Assembly (NCBI RefSeq): GCF_001854125.1
Contig: NZ_CP017715.1
Location: 3,658,001-3,722,000 of the forward strand
Origin: Marinobacter salinus
Lineage (GTDB): Bacteria; Pseudomonadota; Gammaproteobacteria; Pseudomonadales; Oleiphilaceae
Direction: 5' to 3'
DNA: 64,000 nt
The translations under genes were made by a program, and so were the position numbers. Position 1 is the first letter of the stretch, and each line of letters opens with the position of its first letter. Below, piece after piece: positions 1 to 7,919 of the stretch. The notes under the pieces were generated by a model. It ran no database searches and was not told the origin of the DNA. It worked only from the letters and a program-made list of their open reading frames with translations.

Positions 1-14
1 CTAGCTCTAGTCTG

Positions 15-57
15 GCCAGATAATTGCCCGGGTTTCGGGCCGGGGCAATTATCTGGC
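15..57. repeat. Perfect 15-bp inverted repeat, terminator-like hairpin
   Basis: Arms at 15-29 and 43-57 (GCCAGATAATTGCCC and its exact complement) enclose a 13-nt loop. It sits 8 bases beyond the stop codon of the minus-strand dienelactone hydrolase gene, so it can end that transcript or one arriving from outside the window. There is no U-tract on either strand, so it is not a textbook intrinsic terminator; a dispersed palindromic repeat is the alternative. Confidence 0.5.
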
Positions 58-64
58 TGACGGG

Positions 65-868
65 TTATTTCGCGAAGATCTCTTCATAGAAGCGCAAGGT
101 TCCCTGCCACGCGCGGTTGGCTGCCTCCTCATTGTAGGCAACAGGCATCCCGTACTCTGCCGCAAACCGATCGGCGCCGGGGTTGGTGAAGGAATGCATG
201 ACGCCCGGGAAGGTAACCAGCGTCAGGTCCACCTGCGCATCCTGCATTTCTTTTACCAGATCTGCGACCTGATCGGATGGCACCATTTTGTCGGCACCGC
301 CTGTGTACACCTGGATCCGCGCCCTGACTTTGCCAGGCTCGGCTGTTAGCGGGCTCCCGAGAGCGCCGTGGTAACTCACCACGCCATCGAGCTCTACGCC
401 CAACCGGGCCATGTTCAATACAACGGCGCCCCCGAAGCAATAGCCCTGAGCCGCGATGTGACTGTCGTCCACGGTTTTGTGGTTTTGCAGCAGTTCCATG
501 GCTTTCATGAACCGGGCCTTTACCTGGTCAATGTTTTTGGTGGCTTCCTGCATGAACTTCTGCGCTGTGTCGGGGTGGTCGGCGACTTTGCCGGAACCAT
601 ACATGTCCAGCGCGAAGGCGGTGTAGCCGGCGGCTGCCAGTTTTTCCGCCTGATCGCGGGCAAATTCGTTATGCCCCCACCATTCGTGGACAACGAGAAC
701 CCCTGGCCGCTTGCCTTCGCGTTCATCATCCCAAGCCATATAGCCCGTATAGTCCTGGTCGCCAATCTTGTACTCTATGGTTTCGGTTCGCATTTCTGCC
801 TGCACCTGTGCGATTGCCAGAGAAAGAGAGAGCGCTGCTATCACAGAAGCTGTTTTCAATATCTTCAT
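65..868 (-). CDS. Dienelactone hydrolase family protein, exported
   Basis: The 267-residue product has an alpha/beta-hydrolase fold of the dienelactone hydrolase type. A signal peptide covers about residues 1-24 (Lys-rich start, hydrophobic core, cleavage after VQA), so the enzyme probably works in the periplasm. The nucleophile motif G-Y-C-F-G-G places Cys144 as catalytic residue, with a following Asp (GGADKMVP) and His (GVMHSF) completing the triad. The conserved HEWWG segment near residue 61 is also typical. Substrate is unknown: members hydrolyse dienelactones, but exported ones are often simply annotated as carboxymethylenebutenolidase-like. It is transcribed divergently from alanine dehydrogenase; a GGAGGA sequence precedes the ATG. 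The family assignment is firm, the substrate is not. Confidence 0.88.
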   Translation of the reverse strand: MKILKTASVIAALSLSLAIAQVQAEMRTETIEYKIGDQDYTGYMAWDDEREGKRPGVLVVHEWWGHNEFARDQAEKLAAAGYTAFALDMYGSGKVADHPDTAQKFMQEATKNIDQVKARFMKAMELLQNHKTVDDSHIAAQGYCFGGAVVLNMARLGVELDGVVSYHGALGSPLTAEPGKVRARIQVYTGGADKMVPSDQVADLVKEMQDAQVDLTLVTFPGVMHSFTNPGADRFAAEYGMPVAYNEEAANRAWQGTLRFYEEIFAK

Positions 869-1023
869 GGTGGATCCTCCTCCTTGTGGTTAGGTTTGGT
901 TCTGTTCGGGCTGTAAGGCCCGTAACCGGTAAACCGATGCCTTCAATTGCGTCCTCCGGCCTTGAACCTTTTTACTACACTTCAGGGATGAACTCACGAA
1001 CCGTAACAAGCATTGGAGGTTCC

Positions 1024-2142
1024 ATGAAAATTGGTGTGCCCAGAGAAATCAAGAATAGGGAGTACCGGGTTGGCATGACGCCGGCCGCAGTACATGAACT
1101 GTGCAGTCACGGGCACCAGGTATTCGTGGAGACGAACGCAGGTTCTGCCATCGGTTTTTCCGACAACGACTACAGTCAGGCTGGTGCACAGATTCTGGAG
1201 AGCCCCCGGGCGGTGTTCGGTGCTGCAGAAATGATCGTTAAGGTCAAGGAACCCCAGCCGGCCGAACGGGCCATGCTAACGCCGGACCATACCCTGTTTA
1301 CTTATCTTCACCTGGCACCGGACAAGGTGCAGACCGATGATTTGGTGACATCCGGGGCAACCTGCATTGCCTATGAGACGGTTACTGACCGGCGGGGTCA
1401 TTTACCGTTATTGGCGCCGATGTCTGAGGTGGCGGGCCGGATGTCGATACAGGCAGGAGCCCATTGTCTCGAAAAGTCCGCGGGTGGTCGTGGTGTACTT
1501 TTGGGGGGCGTGCCTGGTGTCAGCCCTGCCCGGGTCACTGTGGTGGGCGGGGGTGTGGTCGGGCAGAATGCGGTTGCCATGGCCATCGGAATGGGCGCGC
1601 AGGTGACAGTGCTGGATCGGGATATGGAGGTATTGCGCAATCTGGACCATCTCTATGGCAACCGGATAAGTACACTGTTCTCCACGGTACGAACACTTGA
1701 AGAGGCGATCATTGAATCCGACCTGGTCATCGGCAGCGTATTGATACCCGGAGCGTCGGCGCCCAAGCTGATCACCCGGAACATGATTCGGCGAATGCCC
1801 GAGGGCAGTGTGATCGTGGATGTGGCGATTGACCAGGGTGGGTGCACTGAGACGTCAAAACCGACTACCCATGACGACCCCACGTATATCGTGGACGGTG
1901 TGGTACATTATTGCGTCGCCAATATGCCCGGTGCTGTGGCGAGAACGTCCACCCTGGCACTTAATAACGTGACGCTGCCGTTCGTTGCGGCACTTGCCAA
2001 CAAGGGGCCAGTCCAGGCTATGCGGGAAGACCCTCACCTGATGGCCGGGCTGAACGTATTTGGCGGTAAAGTGACCTATAAAGAAGTGGCGGAAGCCACC
2101 GGGCACCCATACACTGATCCTGAATCCCTGCTGGGATTGTGA
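1024..2142 (+). CDS. ald: Alanine dehydrogenase
   Basis: The 372-residue protein starts [20 protein letters not shown], the hallmark N-terminus of NAD-dependent alanine dehydrogenase, which interconverts L-alanine and pyruvate plus ammonia. A longer reading frame exists upstream, but the ATG at 1024 is preceded at a good distance by GGAGGT (1015-1020) and matches the family start. The Lys of VKVKEP and the His of YLHLAP are the expected catalytic residues. A Rossmann nucleotide-binding motif [11 protein letters not shown] lies near residue 175, and the conserved DVAIDQGG segment is present. Length is standard for the family (about 370). The GST-like gene follows after 23 bases, probably in the same transcript. 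Confidence 0.96.
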   Translation: MKIGVPREIKNREYRVGMTPAAVHELCSHGHQVFVETNAGSAIGFSDNDYSQAGAQILESPRAVFGAAEMIVKVKEPQPAERAMLTPDHTLFTYLHLAPDKVQTDDLVTSGATCIAYETVTDRRGHLPLLAPMSEVAGRMSIQAGAHCLEKSAGGRGVLLGGVPGVSPARVTVVGGGVVGQNAVAMAIGMGAQVTVLDRDMEVLRNLDHLYGNRISTLFSTVRTLEEAIIESDLVIGSVLIPGASAPKLITRNMIRRMPEGSVIVDVAIDQGGCTETSKPTTHDDPTYIVDGVVHYCVANMPGAVARTSTLALNNVTLPFVAALANKGPVQAMREDPHLMAGLNVFGGKVTYKEVAEATGHPYTDPESLLGL

Positions 2143-2165
2143 GCCGTGAAAACCTCGGAGATACC

Positions 2166-2738
2166 ATGAAACTGATCGGATCCACCACGTCACCCTATGT
2201 TCGGCGTGTTCGCATTTTGCTGGATGAAGAACCTTATGAGTTCGTTGACCTGAATATTTACGGTGAAGGCCGGGACGAACTCAGACGGAATAACCCGACA
2301 CTCAAAATTCCGGTTCTGGAGGACGATGGGCAGGAGATTTACGACTCCAGAATTATCGCCCGTTACCTCAGCGCAAAACAGGGGAGCGATCCTCTAACCT
2401 GGGACCAGCAGAACCAACTGACCATGATTGACGGTGCCAATGATTCCGCTGTCACCATGCTGCTGTCGGAGAAGTCAGGGATCGACACAAGTCAGGACCT
2501 GATGTTCTACAACCTTCAGCGAGAGCGAATCATGACCACGCTGCGAACACTCGCGGCTATGGTTGATGAGGGTCAATTTGAAATCTGGAATTACCCCGCG
2601 ATCTGCCTGTATTGCCTGGTGGATTGGCTCGAATTCCGTGACCTGGTGGACTGGGCCGGTATAGAGAGTTTGCTTTCGTTCCGCGACAGCCGTAAGGATC
2701 AGCCTTGGGTTGCCGAGACGGACCCTCGTCAGTCCTGA
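2166..2738 (+). CDS. Glutathione S-transferase family protein
   Basis: The 190-residue product begins MKLIGSTTSPYVRRVRILL, the thioredoxin-fold GST N-terminal domain with a Ser-Pro in the glutathione-site region rather than a redox Cys. The KIPVLEDDG segment carries the cis-proline, and EIYDSRIIARYL supplies the Asp-Ser glutathione-contact pair. Residues from about 85 onward form the helical C-terminal domain. ATG at 2166 follows a GGAGAT stretch and is preferred to a start 27 bases upstream. It is just downstream of ald in the same direction, but nothing in the sequence connects the two functions. The specific substrate cannot be read from sequence. Confidence 0.85.
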   Translation: MKLIGSTTSPYVRRVRILLDEEPYEFVDLNIYGEGRDELRRNNPTLKIPVLEDDGQEIYDSRIIARYLSAKQGSDPLTWDQQNQLTMIDGANDSAVTMLLSEKSGIDTSQDLMFYNLQRERIMTTLRTLAAMVDEGQFEIWNYPAICLYCLVDWLEFRDLVDWAGIESLLSFRDSRKDQPWVAETDPRQS

Positions 2739-2744
2739 TCGCTT

Positions 2745-2767
2745 GAGGTCGGCCTCGGGCCGGCCTC
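2745..2767. terminator. Possible terminator hairpin after GST gene
   Basis: A GC-rich hairpin of about ten pairs (GAGGTCGGCC / GGCCGGCCTC, one G-U pair, loop TCG) lies 7 bases after the stop codon of the GST-like gene. No T-run follows, so termination strength is doubtful. Confidence 0.4.
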
Positions 2768-2916
2768 CGTGTCTGTCTGGCAGCACAAAAAGTCGTCAAT
2801 TCCCTTTCCTCTTCATCGTTCTTGACTATAGTTAAGAATAGGAACGGTTGCTGATCCGGCTTGGTTCGGAGCCCGTATCCAATAACTCCAACAACAGCGA
2901 AGGAAGGGGGTCATCC

Positions 2917-3528
2917 ATGCTCCTGTCACATGCTTTTGGTCTCTTCACCCATCCTGATGAAGAGTGGGCTTCCATACGTAAAGAACATGAAACTCCTCGT
3001 CGAGTCTACGTCACCTATGTGGTGATTCTTGCGGCGATAGGACCAATTTGCGCCTACATTTCGACCGCCTATTTTGGTTGGACCGTAGGCAACGAACGGC
3101 TGATCAAGCTGACGGAAATCAGTGCCTTGCAGTTGAGCTTGCTGACATACCTGGCAATGCTCGTGGGTGTGTTTGCACTTGGTTATGCGATCAACTGGAT
3201 GGCAAGAACCTATGGCGCGAGGGAAGAGCACGTTCCATCCAATGGGATTGCGCTGGCAGCATACTCCTGCACACCGATGTTTCTCGCCGGCTTTGCGCTC
3301 CTCTACCCGGTGCCCTGGTTCAATGCCATTATTTTCCTTGTTGCCGCGTGCTACGGCGCCTGGTTGATGTACGACGGTCTGCCAATTGTCATGGGGATTG
3401 AGAAGGAGCGGGCGGTTATGTACGCCGGGGCACTGCTGACAGTCGCTCTGGTGATACTGGTATCCACCCGGGTAGGTTCGGTCATTATCTGGAATCTCGG
3501 TGTTGGCCCGGTCTTCGTGAGTGGCTAA
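2917..3528 (+). CDS. Yip1-family integral membrane protein
   Basis: The 203-residue protein has five predicted membrane segments (roughly residues 32-52, 72-95, 110-130, 138-158 and 170-190) preceded by a short cytoplasmic N-terminus of the form MLLSHAFGLFTHPDEEW. That start and the membrane pattern are typical of bacterial Yip1-domain proteins, whose function is unknown. The ATG at 2917 follows an AGGAAGGGGG ribosome-binding site, which is why it is preferred over the longer frame beginning at 2848. It stands alone between the ald/GST pair and the convergent phosphoketolase-like gene. Confidence 0.8.
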   Translation: MLLSHAFGLFTHPDEEWASIRKEHETPRRVYVTYVVILAAIGPICAYISTAYFGWTVGNERLIKLTEISALQLSLLTYLAMLVGVFALGYAINWMARTYGAREEHVPSNGIALAAYSCTPMFLAGFALLYPVPWFNAIIFLVAACYGAWLMYDGLPIVMGIEKERAVMYAGALLTVALVILVSTRVGSVIIWNLGVGPVFVSG

Positions 3529-3614
3529 ACCGTCGGGATGATCGCTGGCGCAGTGAATCGGTAGGTTCGAAGCTGTGTTGGGTAATCGCTCTTCGAGATC
3601 GGCGAGGTCTGACC

Positions 3615-6032
3615 CTAGGTCAGCCCGCGGGTGATTACTGACGGGTCACCGCGTCCTTCCACAGCGGCCAGCTCTGCACTGGAAAGCCATTCCCCGGGCG
3701 GTCTGTCCATGACGCTCGCGCAGGCCGCCAGGGCGTGCCCCCAAGAGCACCGGTTGGCAAACAGCATGCCGGCCTCATTCAAGGTACCGCCGCGATTAGT
3801 GTATCCGAGTACCCTCGCCCGCGAAGGATCCGGAAACAGGGGGTACATATGGCCCCGAAAAACCTCCGGGCGCATGTGGGTCAGGGCAACCCGCCGATGA
3901 ATACGGTGGGGGAACAGGCGCTCGCGTTCAAATTCGGACAGGCAGGTCGCCGCTTCGGCGGCATCTCTCGGCTGCCGGAATCTTCCCGGTTCCTGAACGT
4001 AAACCAGCCGGAAGGGCGTGCCGGTATCCCGTAGCCGCTCACAGGCCCGAATCGCCTCGGATAACTGATAGGCGCCATTGGCGATGAGCATAAGGGGCTC
4101 TCCCTCGGAGGTGTCCTCGTCAACCACCAGAGCCCCGTGACGGGCGAGGACCCGGGCCTCCTCGGAGTCAAAGACACAGGGCCGCTCCCGTTTCGGAATG
4201 ACCATGCAGGTGATTTTGCCCCGGGCCGTGTATACATCGGGAAGTGCCGCCAGAGTGCTGTTGTAATCGGCTGGAAACAGCACCCGGGCAACGTCGTTCA
4301 TTTCCCCCAGAAGACTCTCGCAAAACGTGGTGTCCTGATGGGACTGCTCGTTTTTTCCGTTTTCCCAGGTATGAGACGTGGCAATAATGGGAAAACCCAA
4401 CCAGCGGGCAGGGCGATCCACCTCCTTCTGTTGACGGGCAAAAATCAGCTCCTGACGCACGGCGCCAAGCATTTTGACGCAGAAGGCCTCATAGCTGGCT
4501 ACAAGGTTGAGCCCTGCCTTGTTTGCCAGGCAGGCGGAGACCACTGCCTCCTCATTGAGGGCCGTAATCACTTTGCCCTGAACCGATTCCAGATCATTTT
4601 CCGGGTCGAGCACCCGGTGTTTGAGATCGGAAAGGACACCGCCAAGTCGGTTACTTGCCAGTTCATCCGGATTACCTACTCGTGCGCGCAGATGCTGGTT
4701 TTCGGCCACCAGGGCGCGGAAGAAATCATCAACCGCACGCATTGGTGAGGTGCGGTCACTGTTCGCAGGAAGCCGGGGAATGACCGGGTCGGGAGGGTTA
4801 CGCCTGGCAAGTGGGTGATCCCGTTCCAGTGTCCGTCCCTGAATGGCATGCTCATTCAGGCTGTCTGTGCACTGTCTGAGTTCAGCTGGGTCGACCCACA
4901 ACCGGGCTGAATGATCATGAAAGAGTTCCCTGGCCCGGGTATCTATCCGGGGATTGCCGGGCAAAGGGAGGTTATGGGCCGCGTTGGTGCCGGCGCCATA
5001 GAAGCCAAAACCTTTGACGGTTTCAGCAATGCCATAGGGAATACGCACGGGGTAGTCGCTTTCTCCCCGGAAGGCCCGGTCTGCGTTATATTTGAGGGTC
5101 TGCTCCATTTCGAACAGGGCGCAGACAAAGGCCGCCGGATCCCGACCGTCAAAGCGATAAGGGTCAAAGCCCCGTTCTGCCAGGTGCGACTCGAAACGCT
5201 CGAGTCCCGCCCGCGTTCCCAGTTCGGTTCGTTGGTCAATTCGACGGCCGTTGGCGATCATTACCGGTAGAACGAGACCGCAATCGTCGGCTCTCCACCA
5301 CCTGGGTATCCAGTCACTGCCGCGTTGTTCCTCGGCGGCCCCGTCGGAGAGGAAAGTGACCAGGCACTCTCCCGGCAGGGGCATATGGGCGTACTGGAGT
5401 TCGGCGAAGCCCAGGTAGCCACCTTCGAGGATGCCTCCGGCAGTATGCGCATTGATATGGCTGCCAAGCGGTGCGCTCACGGAGCCGTCGGGCTTTTGGC
5501 GGTAGCTGTAAAAGTCAGAGGCCAAACGGGATAAGCCCTCAGGTGCCACGTAGCGTTTTTGTTGTTCCGGGTGCAGGTTGCCCGTGAGAACGTTTATGGC
5601 ATCTACGGCGGCAACACAATGCCCCTGGCCCATCAGCCAGCTACGAGTGCGGCCTGTCAGGTTATTGAGTGCCAGATATGCAGCGTAGCCAGGCACCATG
5701 TTGAGTGCGCCACCGGTATGACCCTCGGGATTGGCTTTGAAGTCCTGGGGCGTCAGGGCCTTACCGCTCGTATCCACCCGGTTTGTGTAGGTCATGTGTA
5801 CGACCAGCCAGAGTCCGGCACTGGTCAGTCTGTCCAGTGCCGCCAGCTTGCGAAAAACCGTCGACGTGTCCGGCTGCAAGCCGGCTTTGACGAGTCGCTC
5901 GGCAAGGCTCTCTGCATGAAAACAGGTGGATTCGGAATGCTGGATAACGCCATAGCCCTTCCGCCAGAGTGCGAACTCGGGACAGGTCGTTGCGGCGCTG
6001 GTTGCCGCTTCGGTTTGGGTTGGCGATGGCAT
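3615..6032 (-). CDS. Divergent phosphoketolase-family (ThDP-dependent) enzyme
   Basis: The 805-residue protein aligns by eye with phosphoketolases: the segments EGHTGGALNMVPGYAAYLAL, WLMGQGHCVAAVDA and SHINAHTAGGILEGGYLGF correspond to well-known blocks of Xfp/Xpk. Canonical enzymes split xylulose 5-phosphate or fructose 6-phosphate to acetyl phosphate. Here the thiamine-diphosphate motif GDGE reads SDGA (in FLSDGAAEEQRGSDW), although the magnesium-binding Asp and the later Asn (IANGRRI) remain, and GPGHGG reads GQGHCV. It therefore belongs to a side branch; some database members of similar length carry the name xylulose 5-phosphate 3-epimerase, from memory and unverified. It is monocistronic and divergent from ilvD. 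Family membership is secure; the reaction is not. Confidence 0.75.
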   Translation of the reverse strand: MPSPTQTEAATSAATTCPEFALWRKGYGVIQHSESTCFHAESLAERLVKAGLQPDTSTVFRKLAALDRLTSAGLWLVVHMTYTNRVDTSGKALTPQDFKANPEGHTGGALNMVPGYAAYLALNNLTGRTRSWLMGQGHCVAAVDAINVLTGNLHPEQQKRYVAPEGLSRLASDFYSYRQKPDGSVSAPLGSHINAHTAGGILEGGYLGFAELQYAHMPLPGECLVTFLSDGAAEEQRGSDWIPRWWRADDCGLVLPVMIANGRRIDQRTELGTRAGLERFESHLAERGFDPYRFDGRDPAAFVCALFEMEQTLKYNADRAFRGESDYPVRIPYGIAETVKGFGFYGAGTNAAHNLPLPGNPRIDTRARELFHDHSARLWVDPAELRQCTDSLNEHAIQGRTLERDHPLARRNPPDPVIPRLPANSDRTSPMRAVDDFFRALVAENQHLRARVGNPDELASNRLGGVLSDLKHRVLDPENDLESVQGKVITALNEEAVVSACLANKAGLNLVASYEAFCVKMLGAVRQELIFARQQKEVDRPARWLGFPIIATSHTWENGKNEQSHQDTTFCESLLGEMNDVARVLFPADYNSTLAALPDVYTARGKITCMVIPKRERPCVFDSEEARVLARHGALVVDEDTSEGEPLMLIANGAYQLSEAIRACERLRDTGTPFRLVYVQEPGRFRQPRDAAEAATCLSEFERERLFPHRIHRRVALTHMRPEVFRGHMYPLFPDPSRARVLGYTNRGGTLNEAGMLFANRCSWGHALAACASVMDRPPGEWLSSAELAAVEGRGDPSVITRGLT

Positions 6033-6094
6033 GGTCCGCCTCCATGGCTCTAATATGAAAGATGATTGTAAAAGGTGTGAATAGACTCACTATT

Positions 6095-6119
6095 GATGCA
6101 GGTCAGTCGGGACTGCATC
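6095..6119. promoter_or_regulatory. 7-bp inverted repeat between phosphoketolase-like gene and ilvD
   Basis: GATGCAG (6095-6101) and CTGCATC (6113-6119) are separated by 11 bases in the 199-bp divergent spacer 6033-6231. The symmetry and spacing would suit a dimeric regulator, but no adjacent regulator gene exists. The rest of this spacer shows no other feature I can support. Confidence 0.25.
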
Positions 6120-6231
6120 TTGTTGGGTCATTTAGGCAAGGCCATCGTTGTGGAATGCCCAGAATAGCGTTGCTGACCTGCGTTGATTCTGCCAGCCTGA
6201 GGGTTCCAGAAACTCGTATAAGGAGCCCGCG

Positions 6232-7908
6232 ATGACTGAGGACAAACGCCGCCGTTATTCATCACAGGTAGTTGATGGCATCGGAAAATCGGCCAGTCGT
6301 GCGATGTTGAGAGCTGTTGGCTTCACCGATGATGACTTTCGCAAGCCACAGGTAGGCATCGCTTCCACCTGGAGTAACCTGACGCCGTGCAATATGCACA
6401 TCAATCGGCTTGCCGAAGAATCGGCTGCGGGCGCCGACGAGGCGGGAGGTAAGTCACTAATATTTAATACGATTACAGTGTCCGATGGTATCGCCAACGG
6501 CACCGAAGGCATGAAGTATTCCCTGGTATCCCGGGAAGTGATAGCGGATTCCATAGAGACGGTGGCCGGGTGCGAAGGGTTCGACGGACTTGTAGCCATT
6601 GGTGGCTGCGACAAGAATATGCCCGGGTGCATGATGGGGCTGGCGCGGCTGAACCGGCCATCGGTGTTTGTTTACGGTGGCACCATTATGCCTGGTGAGA
6701 ATCATACGGATATCATTTCCGTCTTTGAGGCTGTTGGAGCTCATGCGCAGGGTAATCTGGATCTGATCGAGGTTAAACAGATTGAAGAAACCGCGATCCC
6801 GGGCGCCGGTTCGTGTGGGGGGATGTACACAGCCAACACCATGGCGTCGGCCATTGAGGCCATGGGAATGAGCTTGCCGGGAAGTTCGGCTCAGAATGCT
6901 GTGTCTGCCACCAAGGCTGAAGATTGCCGAGCGGCTGGTGCCGCTGTCCTGAACCTTCTTGAACGGGACATCAAGCCGTCTGACATTATGACCCGGGAAG
7001 CGTTCGAGAATGCGATTACGGTGGTCATTGCACTGGGTGGCTCCACCAATGCGGTGCTGCACCTACTGGCCATGGCGAGTACCGTGGGTGTTGAGTTGTC
7101 CCTTGAGGACTTTGTTGTCATCGGTAAACGGGTCCCCGTGCTGGCGGATTTGCGCCCCAGCGGTCATTACATGATGTCGGAACTGGTGGCAATTGGTGGT
7201 ATTCAGCCACTGATCAAAATGTTGCTAGACCGGGGGCTGCTTCATGGTGGCTGCCTGACCGTTACCGGGCAGACCCTGGCAGAGAATCTCGCCGACGTGT
7301 CGCCCTATCCGGAAGGCCAGGACATCATTCATGCTTTTGATAATCCCATCAAAGCGGACAGTCACCTGCGCATTCTATACGGCAACCTGGCTCCCACAGG
7401 TGCCGTCGCCAAGATCACGGGCAAGGAGGGGACGCACTTTACCGGCCGTGCGCGGGTGTTCCATTCGGAAGAGGAGGCACAGGCCAGGATCCTGGACGGT
7501 TCAGTCGTGGCTGGTGATGTGCTGGTTATCCGCTATGAGGGACCTCGAGGTGGGCCTGGTATGCGGGAAATGCTAAGCCCGACCTCAGCCATCATGGGAA
7601 GGGGACTTGGAAGCGACGTTGCCCTGATTACCGACGGTCGCTTTTCCGGGGGCAGTCATGGTTTTGTGGTCGGCCATATCACACCTGAAGCCGTCGAGGG
7701 CGGCCCTATCGCCCTGGTTGAAGAAGGTGACACCATAACCATTGATGCGGTCAGCAACCGGATCGAGCTGGAAGTTTCGGGGCCAGAACTTGAGCGCCGA
7801 CGCGAGAACTGGCGTGCGCCTGAGCCGCGGGTTAGCAGGGGAGTACTGGCGAAATACGCGCGTACGGTTGGATCTGCCTCGGAGGGTGCAGTCACAGACC
7901 TGCCCTGA
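6232..7908 (+). CDS. ilvD: Dihydroxy-acid dehydratase
   Basis: The 558-residue enzyme carries out the third step of valine/isoleucine synthesis, dehydrating 2,3-dihydroxy-isovalerate and -3-methylvalerate. Diagnostic motifs are present: Cys53 in NLTPCNMH, Cys126 in [10 protein letters not shown], and Cys195 in [14 protein letters not shown] supply the iron-sulfur ligands, and Lys128 is the usual carbamylated lysine. At 558 residues it is the shorter type, distinct from the roughly 616-residue Escherichia coli form; short forms often hold a [2Fe-2S] cluster (inference from family knowledge). The start is an ATG preceded by AAGGAG. It ends 11 bases before the convergent EAL gene and has no other ilv gene nearby. 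Confidence 0.96.
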   Translation: MTEDKRRRYSSQVVDGIGKSASRAMLRAVGFTDDDFRKPQVGIASTWSNLTPCNMHINRLAEESAAGADEAGGKSLIFNTITVSDGIANGTEGMKYSLVSREVIADSIETVAGCEGFDGLVAIGGCDKNMPGCMMGLARLNRPSVFVYGGTIMPGENHTDIISVFEAVGAHAQGNLDLIEVKQIEETAIPGAGSCGGMYTANTMASAIEAMGMSLPGSSAQNAVSATKAEDCRAAGAAVLNLLERDIKPSDIMTREAFENAITVVIALGGSTNAVLHLLAMASTVGVELSLEDFVVIGKRVPVLADLRPSGHYMMSELVAIGGIQPLIKMLLDRGLLHGGCLTVTGQTLAENLADVSPYPEGQDIIHAFDNPIKADSHLRILYGNLAPTGAVAKITGKEGTHFTGRARVFHSEEEAQARILDGSVVAGDVLVIRYEGPRGGPGMREMLSPTSAIMGRGLGSDVALITDGRFSGGSHGFVVGHITPEAVEGGPIALVEEGDTITIDAVSNRIELEVSGPELERRRENWRAPEPRVSRGVLAKYARTVGSASEGAVTDLP

Positions 7909-7919
7909 GCGGTGCAGGG

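Noticed and set aside
808-1023. 72-codon N-terminal extension of alanine dehydrogenase
   Set aside because: The family begins at MKIGVPREI and a perfect ribosome-binding site precedes 1024; the extension overlaps the divergent gene.
3598-3614. Terminator downstream of the phosphoketolase-like gene
   Set aside because: CTGACCCTAGGTCAG forms only a short stem and has no T-run on the relevant strand.
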